A DNA stretch of 64,000 nt from Blepharisma stoltei (lineage: Eukaryota; Ciliophora; Heterotrichea; Heterotrichida; Blepharismidae): NCBI GenBank assembly GCA_914767885.1, contig CAJZBQ010000032.1:434001-498000 (forward strand), read 5' to 3'. A program made the position numbers and the translations under genes. Shown piece by piece: positions 1-10,679 of the stretch. Under the pieces are notes generated by a model, which had not been told where the DNA came from, did not search any database, and was given only the letters and a program-made list of their open reading frames with translations. How positions within the stretch are numbered: position 1 is the first letter of the stretch; the number at the start of each line of letters is the position of its first letter.

Positions 1-131
1 ATGTGCAAGACATGTGGGAAATTTCTCCACATGTCAAAAAAAATTCATATGTGAAGTCTTACATAAATGCAGTCTTCATATGTGGAATATTTTTTTTGCA
101 TGTGGGGAAATTTCCCACATGTCAAGCACAT
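1..131. repeat. Palindromic element (likely IES), left edge at window start
   Basis: The first ~36 bases and the last ~36 bases before the TA at 132-133 are inverted copies (ATGTGCAAGACATGTGGG at the start, CCCACATGTCAAGCACAT at the end). The middle carries a smaller inverted pair around CATATGTG. The left flanking TA would lie just outside the window. The form (TA-bounded, palindromic, non-coding) matches elements in this window that interrupt genes, so it is inferred to be an IES. Confidence 0.6.
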
Positions 132-203
132 TAAGAAAAAAATGCAATGGATAATATGCTATTTAAACAATTAATCAGAAGAAATAATATGCTTAGTCAG
201 TTT

Positions 204-638
204 TTAAGAGTTGAGTGCTGCGTCCCAGTCGGCCAAACATAAAGGTCCTTTATTAGTAACATCCATTCTGCATGCGTCTTTCTTCACTACTCCTTCATGA
301 TTAATCAGCATTAACGAAGGGATCCCTTGAACTCTGAATCTTTGAGCTAATTCATTCCTTGTTGCAGATTCCGAGTAAGGTACAGCAAGCCAAGGCATTT
401 CGTCATAATATTCAGCAAACTGCTCAGGGGTACGGTCTCCGCTGACGTACACAATTTCGACTTGCTTGTGCGCTGAATTGACAGAGTCGTAAAAAAGCCC
501 AAGCTTCGGAGTGAAGCCTCTACATGGTGGACACCAATGTGCTGAAAAATAAAGCAGCAAATATTTTGCGTCTCTAAGGCAGGAGGTTGGCTGGTTGCCA
601 TTTTTCCCCAAAAGGACAGGTCCTAAAATCGCTTCCAT
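204..638 (-). CDS. Tryparedoxin/nucleoredoxin-like thioredoxin-fold protein
   Basis: A 144-residue single-domain protein. The redox motif WCPPC is at about residues 35-39 in the context YFSAHWCPPCRGFTPKL, typical of tryparedoxins and nucleoredoxins rather than WCGPC thioredoxins. The cis-proline element appears as VQGIPSLML near residue 106. Family role: dithiol-disulfide exchange in the cytosol. Both cysteines are present, so it should be active. It lies 16 bp downstream of the next minus-strand gene. No intron or IES is needed. Confidence 0.85.
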   Translation of the reverse strand: MEAILGPVLLGKNGNQPTSCLRDAKYLLLYFSAHWCPPCRGFTPKLGLFYDSVNSAHKQVEIVYVSGDRTPEQFAEYYDEMPWLAVPYSESATRNELAQRFRVQGIPSLMLINHEGVVKKDACRMDVTNKGPLCLADWDAALNS

Positions 639-654
639 TATTTTTATTATTTAA

Positions 655-1858
655 TTATACCTTAACAGTAAGGATGGTGAGTTTTTGATTCGGAGCTCCG
701 AGCTGAATTATTGGGAAAAGTGGCCCCGAGTCAGTTTCGTGCTGGTAAATTTTTCGCATGTTTTTGAAAAAGTTGATTTGACTTTGTGAAGGGTCATATT
801 CAATTTTGACATGGTCGTCCTGATTAATTTTCCATTGTTCAGCGTTATATGAAAATGTACCATATTGAGAATGTGTAAAGATAATTAAATATAGCGTCTC
901 TGCCTGGGCACTCCTGGCCATGCAGCCTCGAGCGCATATTCAAATATGTTGGCCAAAATTTTTTTGCTACATCAGAAATGGATGGCAATTTTTAGGTCAG
1001 TAGTGGCACTTAGCCAAGTCCGAATTCAAAGATCTTTTACATCTTTGGGCACATGGGATTGGAAAGGATGCTCAGGGTCTAAGCATGTCAGTGAATAGCA
1101 CTATTAGACCCATCGGAAATGCCTAATGCGATACTGGAAATTACACCTGGGCCACAAGCTTCCATGGCAGGACGAAAGTATCCAGAAAATTCCATTTTTT
1201 GAATTTTCGGCAGTCAATCCAAATCAGATATATCTATCAAGCCCGAACAAGCGAAGATTCGAGGAGGTGCCTCCTTGTAGCACCTTGAGAAGATAGGTGG
1301 GGAGATAAGACCTGGATGGCAGCTTCTTTACCGGTGTCAAGCTTCAAATAGTTGTAAGGACCATAACCGATGAGCACTAAAAGCAAAGCTAATTAGGTTT
1401 AAGACTAAGAGATGTGTAAACCCTGTGCCTTCATAGGTCCAAACGTTTAAGTTGCAAGAAGAATCGAATTTCACATTTGGAAGATTTTTTTTATCAGCTA
1501 AAATAATGCCGCCAACTATTGTAAATTCAGAATTTTCACCTGTAACTTGGAGCTCGATGGAAAGTTTTTTCTGTAAAGGGGAAATAAAAATTAAAGTAGA
1601 TCATGATGAATGATTAGAAGGGGTTGAAATAGCAGAGCCATTACAAGTTACTGATGCTGGAATTGTGAAGTACTTTCTAAGATCAAGATTTGGAGATGGA
1701 GATTGCTGAGTTGGGTCTGGAAGATTTGCAACAGATATGAATTCACGAGGCGGGGCAGAGTTTGAAGGATTAGCCTGAGGATTTACTTTTTGGCTTGGCT
1801 GAGATCTGACAATTACAGAACTTGCAGTATTGACTTGAGATTTAGCAGAGCATCCCAT
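655..1858 (-). CDS. Myristoylation-type protein of unknown function, interrupted by an IES
   Basis: The two visible halves join into one 219-residue protein if TGA at 1601-1603 is Trp and the segment 890-1433 is removed TA-to-TA. The join reads NVWTY|LIIFTHSQYG and keeps frame (660 coding bases). The N-terminus MGCSAK is a good N-myristoylation/palmitoylation signal and is followed by a low-complexity Ser/Pro/Gln linker. The C-terminal ~130 residues look like a beta-rich domain (alternating hydrophobic strands), which I do not recognise. The junction rests on frame and TA logic, not on homology, so the exact fusion point is less certain than in the RecQ or SMC1 genes. Confidence 0.6.
890..1433. 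other. IES, 544 bp, GC-richer, no clear terminal repeats
   Basis: This segment separates two same-frame halves of the minus-strand gene. TA dinucleotides lie at 890-891 and 1434-1435. It contains stops in the gene's frame and is visibly richer in G+C than the flanking non-coding DNA. No terminal inverted repeat is obvious. Confidence 0.55.
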
Positions 1859-1997
1859 AATTCTTAAATTTATTAGTCAAGCTGTATATAATTATAAACT
1901 AACAAAAATTATTTGCCCAATTAAATCACGGAATAATAAGTTCTTTTCCTTTACCAATTTACTAAAAAATTGTAAATTCAAATAAAATTTAATTTAA

Positions 1998-2288
1998 ATG
2001 GTTTCAAGGCCTGACTTTGACTGGAAGAATGTTCCCTTCTTCCCAATAAAGTTGACATTACACGGAACAAGCGCAAGCTTTCACCCCGAAACAGGAGAAT
2101 GGCAAACTATAGAAATCCAAAGCAGCGAAGATTCACCTGAACTAAAAAGGATCCAAGAAGATTTGAATACTTTAAAAATAAAAAGCGATATTGTGCTAGA
2201 CATGATAACTGCAAGGGAGCTCGACTTAGGAGAAGCAAGCAAGTTAAAATCTGAACTAGAAGATTTAGTATCAAAAGGAGAGGCTTAA
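1998..2288 (+). CDS. Small protein with C-terminal coiled coil, unknown
   Basis: A 96-residue ORF starting MVSRPDFDW after an AT-rich leader. The first ~45 residues are mixed (KNVPFFPIKLTLHGTSASF) and the rest is a predicted helix rich in Leu/Glu/Lys with heptad spacing (about 46-94). No family was recognised. It is likely real because coding composition and TAA stop agree and the gene is unbroken. It is divergent from the minus-strand gene at 655-1858. Confidence 0.6.
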   Translation: MVSRPDFDWKNVPFFPIKLTLHGTSASFHPETGEWQTIEIQSSEDSPELKRIQEDLNTLKIKSDIVLDMITARELDLGEASKLKSELEDLVSKGEA

Positions 2289-2719
2289 TTAATTGATTTT
2301 TATTTGTTTTAAAGTAAGATTCTACTAGTAGCTTAAATTACTCTAAGAGATTGATAAAGCAAGCTTGAGCATTATATTTTGAAATTGAAATAAGCATTGA
2401 AGTTTCAGAAAATATAAATTGTTATGAGCAAAAAATATAGAGATTAGGAATAAAAAAGAGAAGAAAATATATATGCCACTTTTGTGTTCTATCGAAATAT
2501 ACATGAAAACTGCTTTAGAAGTAAGCTAAACTCTTATAAATAATTTATCTTTTGTTGTTTTTTTTTATATGTATAATAATTCAACAAAATTAAAGCCTGG
2601 AGGAACCTTATGCTTAAAAAAAAAAAATCAAAATATTTCTACTTTAATTATAAATGTTGTTTAATGGGATTTATTTCTTATATTTTATATTATCTCCTAT
2701 TTTCTTAACCAATAATAAA
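2289..2719. other. Intergenic, AT-rich, nothing recognised
   Basis: The only notable feature is an A9 run near 2620 just upstream of the EF-hand gene. No ORF, inverted repeat or RNA gene could be seen. Confidence 0.5.
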
Positions 2720-3013
2720 ATGTCTGAAAGTGTCAACCCTTTGTCTCCTGAAGAAGTAGCTCAGTTCAATGAAACTTTAGCAACTTTCAATAATACTAAA
2801 GACTTGTCTCATGCAGAAGCGCTCTTTCACCTGCTTGATAGGAATAGAAATGGACTTTTGAGCAGAGAAGAAATTAGAATTGTTATGAATCAAGTTTCAG
2901 CGCATGGGTTTAGTGATGGAGAGGCCCAAAGATTTGTTGAAACTTTCGATAAAAACGGTGATGGGCAAATCGATCTTAGAGAATTTGTCGAGTTTTTAAG
3001 AACTAAAATTTAA
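2720..3013 (+). CDS. Two-EF-hand calcium-binding protein (tandem copy 1)
   Basis: A 97-residue protein. I place the start at 2720 (MSESVNPLSPEE), not at the upstream in-frame ATG at 2654, because the neighbouring paralogue starts with the same block (MSEEVTPLTPQE) after a similar AATAAA leader. Two canonical EF-hand loops are visible: DRNRNGLLSREE (about 44-55) and DKNGDGQIDLREF (about 80-92), with acidic residues at positions 1, 3, 5 and 12. It is probably a calmodulin/centrin-like Ca2+ sensor with a single EF pair. Confidence 0.85.
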   Translation: MSESVNPLSPEEVAQFNETLATFNNTKDLSHAEALFHLLDRNRNGLLSREEIRIVMNQVSAHGFSDGEAQRFVETFDKNGDGQIDLREFVEFLRTKI

Positions 3014-3592
3014 TACCTTTAAGGAAGTAAATTATAGTAAATATAGATGCTTATTTAGATTAAGTACAAAATAAAGTCATTATAGATTACAATAATCATT
3101 TTTATAAAATTTTAAAGACTTAGAGTTGGACATTAATTATCATTAACTCAACCTTCTTCATATTTTTTATGAGTTTTTATTCATAATTTACTTTTAATCT
3201 TTTTTTAAGCCTTAGCTTATCGATTATAGTGAATTTCCTCAAGATAAGCTTTAATATCAGTTACATATTTTAGTTTGAAAATCCATTAACTTTTTTTATA
3301 AACTATTTTGATCAAAATATAATAATTTTTAACGCAGTAATTTTTCGCATCTTTTAAGATGGTTTCAATTTTTGCTATTTTATATTATCTAGCAAACATG
3401 AACAGCAAGTCATTTGAGAAAGATTTATAATGACTGATAAAATTCTTCGTGTGAAAATTTCAAATGAAATTCATTAATTTAAGGAGTTGCAAAATCTAAA
3501 ACAATAAAACTGATACCTTGACTTCTCTTTTCGTATAATAATTTGATTCTCTTTTGCTATTAAATTTATGTATTCTTCTTACTACCAATAAA
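3014..3592. other. Intergenic spacer between the EF-hand paralogues
   Basis: About 580 bp of AT-rich DNA with no ORF or strong repeat. The last ~40 bases before the ATG resemble the leader of the first EF-hand gene, as expected for a tandem duplication. Confidence 0.5.
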
Positions 3593-3889
3593 ATGTCTGA
3601 AGAAGTGACTCCTCTCACACCTCAAGAAATTGTTGAGTTTAATGAAGCTTTATTAACCTATTTAACTCATCACGACTCATCTAGATTAGAAGAACTCTTT
3701 AGATTATTTGATAGAAACCATAATGGATCACTTAGTGAGTTAGAAATCAAAACTGTGATGGAGCAAGTGTCTGGGCATGGATTTAGTGATCAACAAGTCC
3801 ACGATATGATCAGGGCAGCAGATAAAAACAGTGATGGAAGCATTGATATTCGAGAATTTATAAATGTTATGAAGCATCTCACAGATTAA
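3593..3889 (+). CDS. Two-EF-hand calcium-binding protein (tandem copy 2)
   Basis: A 98-residue paralogue of the preceding gene (shared blocks PxSPEE/PLTPQE, LFxLLDRN/LFRLFDRN, HGFSD). EF loops are DRNHNGSLSELE and DKNSDGSIDIREF, both with complete Ca2+ ligands. The start at 3593 is chosen by alignment with copy 1; an in-frame ATG at 3554 would add 13 unrelated residues. The two copies differ throughout, so the duplication is not recent. Confidence 0.85.
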   Translation: MSEEVTPLTPQEIVEFNEALLTYLTHHDSSRLEELFRLFDRNHNGSLSELEIKTVMEQVSGHGFSDQQVHDMIRAADKNSDGSIDIREFINVMKHLTD

Positions 3890-4014
3890 GCTTAATTCAT
3901 AATAAAGGTAAAATCCTTGAAAATGGTAAAATTTTGCTCTTATTATCTAAAATTTTGTTTTGGTTTATTAACTTTATGATTTTTAGATTTTTGTTAGAAA
4001 TAGAAGTGGATTAC

Positions 4015-4355
4015 TAAGGACCCCCCCTCATTTGTCGAATTTCTAGTCTTTTTTTTATAAGAATTTTTTTTTTTCAGGACCTCATTTGTCCCAAAATCTA
4101 GTCAAAAATGATTTGTCCAATTTTCTAGTCTTTTTTGGGATTTTTCGAATGCCCTAAATTCTAGTTTTTTACTTTAAAAAAACTAGAAAATGAGACAATT
4201 GAGGTCCTGAAATTTTTTTTTCTCTATCAAAATTTTGACTAGAAAATTGGACAAATGAGGTCCTAAAAAAATTTTTTTTTTTTCCTATAAAAAAAACTAG
4301 AAAAATTGACAAATGATAAAAGACTAGAAAATCGGACAAATGAGGGGGGGGTCCT
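4015..4355. mobile_element. MITE family 2, copy 1 (TAAGGACCCCCC ends), 341 bp
   Basis: A nearly complete palindrome between TA at 4015-4016 and TA at 4356-4357. The terminal repeats read TAAGGACCCCCCCTCATTTG and its inverse. Within the arms the phrase ACTAGAAAATnGGACAAATGAGG recurs on both strands. There is no coding potential. A second copy at 10151-10474 interrupts a gene. Confidence 0.85.
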
Positions 4356-4431
4356 TATTATAGACTAAGTTATATTAAACTAGACTATGAAAATAATAAA
4401 ATTATAATTGTTTACCTATTAATTAGTTATA

Positions 4432-7400
4432 ATGAAAAATAATTTACAGGCACAATTATCAAAATTGTCAAATTTTCAACTACCCAGGCCTCAGCTGAAC
4501 TCTCAATTATCAGGGGCAATAAAGAAACTCGTGACATTTTCTCAGCTAAATCCAAATATTATGAAAAAGAAAAATTCCGCCAAGCCCCTTAACGAGTTAA
4601 TCAAAAATCGTGCCAAGTCAAAAGCAGTTGATTCAGAGCAGCTTATTTTTCAGAAAGATCCGAAATCAGAAAAAATTACAATAAAAACCCCAACTCAAAG
4701 ACAACCTCCTGCAAAACCCTCCCTGAAAAAAACAATCGATTTTAATTTCCCTCCAAATGATTTTGAATTCCCGAAAAAGAATTTAGAAATCACCCCTCCA
4801 AAATGGCAACAATCATCTGAAATAAGCCCAGAGCGTCCTATAGTTAGTCCTATTAAGACTCACAGTTTCAAATCTCCTATAAAATCAACATTAACCATTG
4901 CAGACTCTAGCTGATCAGAAAAATTTCCATGAAGCAGTTTTATAGACCAAATAAATCACGACGTTTTTCACAATGAATATTTTCGCCCGAACCAAAGAGA
5001 AGTAATTAATGCAGTTTTGAGTAAACGAGATGTCTTTGTTTGTATGCCAACTGGGGGTGGTAAAAGCTTAACATTTCAACTATCAGCCTTAGCTAGCGAA
5101 GGCATCACAATTGTCATAATGCCCCTAATTTCTCTAATTCAAGACCAAATGAACCACTTATCTGCTTTGGGGATCAACGTGCGCATTTTTAATTCGAATC
5201 TGACTCAAGAAGAACAAAACCAAATTTACCAAGAAATTTATACGGATAACACAATTAAGCTTGTTTATATTACCCCAGAAAAACTAGCGCAAAGCGAAAA
5301 AATGAAGAGATTTCTAGATCAGCTGAATTTTGATAAAAGGATTGAAAAGATCGCGATTGATGAGGCACATTGTGTAAGCCAATGAGGCAGGGATTTTAGA
5401 TCTGACTATTTAAAGCTGACCTATTTCAGAGAAAGATACCCAAATGTTCCGATTTTAGCATTGACTGCCACAGCAACTGAAAAAGTTAGAGAAGATATTG
5501 TAAAAGTTCTTGGGATGAAGAATCCTTTGATATTTTTAACAAGTTTCAATAGGCCAAACCTTAGTTATGAAGTTAGGACAAAAAATAAAAAAGCTGTTGA
5601 TGACATTGCGAATTTAATTAGACAAAAATATAATAATCAGACTGGGATTATTTATTGCATTTCTAAAAAAGACTGTGAGAATGTGTCAAAAGTGTTGAAA
5701 AGAACACATAAAATTAAAGCTGGGTTCTACCATGCACAGGTGCCACAGGAAAAAAGAGTGACAACACAAAATAAGTGAACTCAAGGGGAACTAAAAGTTT
5801 TGGTTGCAACTGTAGCATTTGGGATGGGAATTGATAAGCACAATGTCAGATTTGTAATCCATTATTCATTACCAAAATCAATAGAAAATTATTATAATCA
5901 GCTGCTTAAATTTCTGATCTTCTCCCATGAGCCAAAGATGGATTTCACGAGTGAAAATCCAGAAATTCCACGTGGGAAACCCATTTTTGGCTCATGGGAG
6001 CCGATCAGAAATAACGCCAAAAGATCATATCAAGAATCAGGCCGTGCTGGTAGAGATGGAAAACCAGCTGATTGTATCCTCTATTATAATTATTCAGACA
6101 AAATAAAGCAAGACTTTTTAATTCATAAGACTCATAAGCATGAGAACCAGCAAAATCAGAATTTCCATCAATTACACTCGATTCTTGAGTACTGTGAAGA
6201 CATTTTTACTTGCAGAAGGAAAATGCAGCTGTCTCATTTTGGCGAAGAGTTTGATCCAAAAAATTGTAATAAAACTTGTGATAATTGCAAAATAGGGAGA
6301 ATTGCAATAGAAAAGGATATGACAAGAGAAGCTTTGATGGTAGTAAGAATAATGGAGGGTCCAAGGACAGGCCTAAATACACTTCATCAAATAGCAACAC
6401 TGCTTAAAGGAGGAAATTCAAGAAAAAATGAAAATTTAAAGTTTCATGAATCTTATGGACTATTAAAAATGCTAGCTCCCCCTTTTCTAAGCGAACAAAA
6501 AAATTTTGTTCGCTTGAGGGGTTAATTTTTTTTTTAAAAATATATATAAAAAGTTGTTAGTAAACCTTTTTCGAAATTTAAAAATATTCATTTCTAAAAA
6601 TTGGAAATAAAGATTAATTTAATTTGTAAATTTTATGTTTAAAATGCAAGCTGTTTAAAATTAAACAGAAATAGCAAGAGATTTCATTATAGTAATTATC
6701 ACTTATTATCAAATTTTTTTCACAAGAAATTTTTTGTTTGTTTATGGAGGGTGGGTTTTAGTCCAAAGAATAGGGATTTTCCAATGTTTTTAGTTCGCTC
6801 ACGGAGGGAGAGTAAGCATTGACGACATTGAAAAAATTCTCAGAAGGATGGTTATTGATGATGTGCTGAGAGAAAAATCTGTCAAATCCTTCAAAAATTT
6901 TTCTACAGTTGTAGAAAGAGGGCCAAACATCCAAAAGCTTAAATCTGGTGAAATTTATATAAGAATAAAATTTGAAGGGGGCAGAAATGAAAGAGCCTAT
7001 GAACAGTATGAAAGTGATATCGACATGTCACCGCCCGAGTTCAAAACAATTCCCAAGCCAAAAATTTCACTTGAGAACAGCATTTTTACTCCAAAATTAA
7101 GTGATTTAAAGCAACTAACTTATACTCCCAAGCCTATTGATATTTCTGGGAAAAAGAGTTTTGATTATAAATTTGCACCCAAAACGGTAGGAAATGATTA
7201 TTATACGAACAAAGAAAACTATTGCGAAAGCATTGAAATTTCCTATGGAAAATGCAAAACTGAAGAACTCTATCAAGAGCTTTATGAAAGACTTGAGCTT
7301 GTCAGAAAAAGATTGGCAAGGCAACAAAAATGCAATCCTGAAGCAGTTGCACCTGACTCTTTTTTGCATACTCTATGTAGAGATTTGCCAATTTTTCAAG

Positions 7401-7825
7401 GAGATATCGCTGAGGAATTTGTTGAGGAAATAAAACATTTTGCAAAGTCAAATAAATTAACTGATGAAAATCCTTTCGATTTTGATTTAGATCTAGAAAC
7501 AATTGACTTTAACTTCGATACAATGGAGTTAAAGAGAAAGAGTGATGTATCTGATGACAGAATTTCAAAAATACCTAACTCCCCTATTCATGATTGAGCA
7601 AAATCATTGGAAAAATCCCTATTCTTTAGGTAATAATACACCCACAAAAATAAAAGTTTTTAATATATAAGTGATAATTATTATAATGAAATCTCAAGCT
7701 AATATGTTTAATTTAAACAGCTTGCATTTTAAAACATGAATTTATCAAATTAAATTAATTTTTACTTCCGTGAGCGAACAAACTTTTTTTAATTTCTACA
7801 AAGGGGGGCGAGTAAGCTGGTTTAA
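4432..7825 (+). CDS. RecQ-family DNA helicase, three IESs
   Basis: An ATP-dependent 3'-5' DNA helicase for recombination and repair. TGA is read as Trp at 4912 and in [13 protein letters not shown] and QNKWTQG. Removing 5893-6027, 6473-6812 and 7576-7812 TA-to-TA gives 893 residues with no frame break. The N-terminal ~190 residues are low-complexity. Walker A PTGGGKSL is at ~206, DEAH at ~309, [10 protein letters not shown] at ~343, [12 protein letters not shown] at ~457, and [13 protein letters not shown] at the first IES junction. The RecQ zinc-binding part has its cysteines ([21 protein letters not shown]). A winged-helix RQC-like part runs across the second junction ([16 protein letters not shown]). 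After the third IES the protein ends IPKLV. It resembles BLM/RecQ1-type enzymes; an HRDC domain was not recognised. Confidence 0.9.
5893..6027. repeat. IES in RecQ motif VI, 135 bp, palindromic, in frame
   Basis: Bounded by TA at 5893-5894 and 6028-6029. Its arms are inverted copies (TCTGATCTTCTCCCATGAGCC against GGCTCATGGGAGCCGATCAGA). Removal turns NYY-NQLLKF...[13 protein letters not shown] into the universal RecQ sequence [13 protein letters not shown]. The length is 45 codons and contains no stop, so retention would give an insertion rather than truncation. Confidence 0.9.
6473..6812 (-). mobile_element. MITE family 1 in RecQ gene (copy a), 340 bp
   Basis: TA-bounded (6473-6474, 6813-6814). 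The hairpin end (GCGAACAAAAAAATTTTGTTCGC) is on the left, so the element is reversed relative to the copy at 12592. The internal landmark TTATCA near 6710 and the second GTTCGCTCACGGAGGG motif at the right end match the family. Excision restores [11 protein letters not shown] in the helicase. Confidence 0.9.
7576..7812 (+). mobile_element. MITE family 1, decayed and internally deleted (copy b), 237 bp
   Basis: The left end TAACTCCCC and the body GATAATTA...AATGAAATCTC match the family; about 150 bp near the right end are missing. TA lies at 7576-7577 and 7813-7814. With it removed the RecQ frame continues P-K-L-V-stop; with it retained the frame would run on to a TAA inside the element. Confidence 0.8.
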
Positions 7826-8810
7826 TTATTTAAACATATAATTAATTTAATAAAATACAATTAAAAGTGAATGATATAATTTCAGGTTTTATTAGATATT
7901 TAATTAAAAAAACTAATTCTTATAATTATAATTTGGACATCAATACGATCGATGCCTGCTTATTAAGAAAAGTAAGCTTTGATAGATTTTTTTTATCTTA
8001 CTTCCGCTTCCCCCTTTAAATTGAAACAAAATTAATTATAATTTATATACATTAATATTGCGGAGATGACCAGCCCAATCTCTTGGCGCAATTTTCTCGA
8101 AATATGCAGGAAAATCTAGGAAAACAAAGCTGAGAAACAGGTCCGGCATCCTTGATGTATATCGAGCGTAGGTTTTTCTCTTGCCTCAGAGAACTAATCC
8201 TTAGGACATAGATTTTTACCCTAGGTGGTTCTGGAAAGGGCACGGTCAGCGACAATCTGGCTGGGGTATAGCGATAAGACTCCCTACATACCGCAAAACG
8301 GTATGTGCCTAGCATGATACTGGGAGTTGTGTCCCGGGAATCTGCCCTTAAAGACTTCAAGCCAGAATTTCGAATTTGGTTATATTTTTAACGAACTTTT
8401 ATGAAAATAGTACTAAATTCTGCTTATAATATTAAGTTGGAATTAGTGAGCCACTCTAAGATTTCTTTCAAAATGTAAGTCTTTCTAGGAAATTGAGAGG
8501 ACTGGATATAGCTTAATGCTAATAAATTTTCTTCCATTTGATCTTCTTTCAAGTCAAAATTCAATAGTCAAAATTAAAATAGGATTTTAAAATATTTTAG
8601 TAAGCTTAAAAACTAAAAGATAGCTCACGTTTTATTAATGCTATCTTGTTTCATATTTGATTCACTTATGCATATCTAAGATCCCAAAAATCTCATTATA
8701 TTCTAGCTATATTATGCATGAATTACTTACATTTCCAAAATCAGCCTTTTTATTTTTTCAAAAACTTCTAAATTATGTTTATTTCAGCTAAATAATTTTT
8801 TTGAATTGGA
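7826..8810. other. Intergenic: AT-rich DNA plus a GC-richer block
   Basis: The block at about 8050-8390 is much richer in G+C than its surroundings and resembles the non-coding inserts found inside genes elsewhere in the window, so it may be germline-limited DNA. At 8010-8033 lies CCCCCTTTAAATTGAAACAA(AATT), repeated at 19406-19429. No gene was seen. Confidence 0.45.
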
Positions 8811-9851
8811 ATGGAAGATGAAATAAACCAAATAAATGATCATAAAATGACAGGGATCGATTCAATCGAAGAAGATAACCTCCCATTTTCACAAAATTGA
8901 GAAGAGATGTCTTGGGACTCAGATCCTCAATTGGAAGATCACCAATATCAAGACTCTGATGAATATGAAGCTGCATACAGTGCTGGAGAATCTATAGGCG
9001 AAGAAGACAACTATGATGTGTGAGATGAAGATTTTGTAATTCCCTTCGAGGAGTGAAATAACCAGGAAAGTCTAGCTTATGATCCTGACTATCAGCGGAT
9101 TCTATTACAGAGAAAATTATCAGAGGAGATCAGGCATGAAATGCCTTTTTACAACGAAAGCATAGAGGAATGACAAATTATGTGTTATATGTGCCTAGAA
9201 AAAAAAATTGATTTCGAGGTCTTGGATTGTAAGCATAAATTTTGTAAATCATGCATGACTCTTTTGATGATAAATTACATTAGCACAGGGAAAATTTTCC
9301 CAGATGAAATGAAATGCCCAAGCTGTAGCACACAACTATCAGAAAAGATTATATATAAATATACAACCAAAGAGCAACAGCACAAAATTCTTACATTGAG
9401 AATCCAAATGAAAGGGCAGAAGCTTGTATCAGAAAATAAAGCAGTTCATTGTCCAGTTCCTGACTGTAATGGGTTTGGGTACATTTTTAAAGATGACACT
9501 ATAAGTGCTTGCTCTGAATGCCATGCTGGGATCTGTGTTTTGTGCAAAAAAGGAGCTCATTCTGGCATGACTTGCAAAGATTATGAAGAAGTTAACCCTG
9601 AAGCAAAACTAGATGAGCTTATCATGAGTAGGAACTGAAAAAGATGTCCAAGCTGCGGAGCAGCTTGCATACGTGAAGATGGGTGTAATTTTGTAATTTG
9701 TGACTCTCCAGTTTGCCGTGGTAATCAAAGATTTTGCAATTTATGCGGAAAACCTTTAGCGGAGGAACAACATTACAGCCACTTTTTAATGGCTGGGCCA
9801 TTTGGAAACATCTGCAACACCTTAGATGGTACACCAGAGCCGCCGTTTTAG
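8811..9851 (+). CDS. RBR-type E3 ubiquitin ligase
   Basis: 346 residues from ATG 8811 to TAG 9849-9851, with TGA as Trp at least five times, so standard-code reading shows only the middle. The N-terminal ~120 residues are acidic (EED/SDE rich). RING1 starts CYMCLEKK...CKHKFCKSC (about 125-150) and closes CPSC. The IBR segment has HCPVPDC...ACSECHAGICVLCKKGAHSGMTC. RING2 is CPSCGAACIREDGCNFVIC, in which the Cys of DGC is the expected catalytic residue that takes ubiquitin from the E2, then CRGNQRFCNLCG...H. All three zinc modules are intact. It lies 66 bp upstream of the CIAO2 gene. Confidence 0.9.
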
Positions 9852-9917
9852 ACTGTAGACTAGACACATTCATAAATAAGAATAATTAAGTGATCTATCA
9901 AAATGGACACATAAATT

Positions 9918-10679
9918 ATGCTGGATAATCCAAATCCTGTTATTCACACAGTCACAAAGGCGTATAAAAGGCCTTCGGGAGCTTTGGATTCTGAAGAAAT
10001 TTACAATTTATTGAAAGATATCAAAGATCCTGAGCATCCTTACTCATTAGAGCAGCTCAAAGTAATCAGTGTAGATCAGATAAAAATAAACCTGGAAGAA
10101 AGAACTGTGAATATAAAATTCACACCGACTGTTCCGCACTGCTCGTTGTCTAAGGATCCCCCCCTCATTTGTCCAATTTCTAGTCTTTTATTATTTGTCC
10201 ATTTTTCTAGTTTGTTTTATAGGACAAAAAAAAATTTTTTAGGACATCATCGTCCAATTTTCTAGTCAAAATTTTGATAGAAATTTTTTTTTTCAGGACC
10301 TCAATTGTCTCATTTTAAAGTAAAAAACTAAAATTTAGGACATTTGAAAAAATCCAAAAAAGACTAGAAAATGGGATAAATCATTTTGACTAGATTTGGG
10401 ACAAATGAGGTCCTGAAAATTTTTTTTCCTTATAAAAAAAAGACTAGAAAATTGGACAAATGAGGGGGGATCCTTACAATGATCGGACTACAAATTCGAG
10501 CAAAATTGCTTGAAAATTTGCCGAGCTTCATGAAAGTTTTTATATTCGTTGAGCCTGGAACACATAGTCAGGAATTCGAAATAAATAAGCAACTTAATGA
10601 CAAAGAAAGAATTGCAGCAGCAATGGAAAACCAAAATTTGATGAATATGGTACAAAATAACATTGGGCTGTGGGAATAA
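9918..10679 (+). CDS. CIAO2/MIP18-family cytosolic Fe-S assembly protein, one IES
   Basis: A small component of the cytosolic iron-sulfur targeting complex (with CIAO1 and MMS19) that delivers clusters to nuclear and cytosolic proteins. Residues include IKDPEHPYSLEQLKVI, VNIKFTPTVPHCS (the reactive Cys of the DUF59 fold) and MKVFIFVEPGTHSQE. Removing 10151-10474 joins HCSLS|TMIGLQIRAKL exactly as in the family and gives 145 residues, close to the usual ~160. Excision is required, since the insert otherwise removes the second half of the domain. Confidence 0.92.
10151..10474. mobile_element. MITE family 2, copy 2, inside CIAO2 gene, 324 bp
   Basis: The ends TAAGGATCCCCCCCTCATTT and the inverted match ending at 10476 are the same as in the element at 4015-4355. 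TA is at 10151-10152 and 10475-10476. It splits the codon for Ser-Thr in HCSLST; removal restores the frame, which proves elimination is needed. Confidence 0.92.

Noticed and set aside
8052-8360. 102-residue minus-strand ORF
   Set aside because: It lies wholly in a GC-richer non-coding block and has no recognisable domain.
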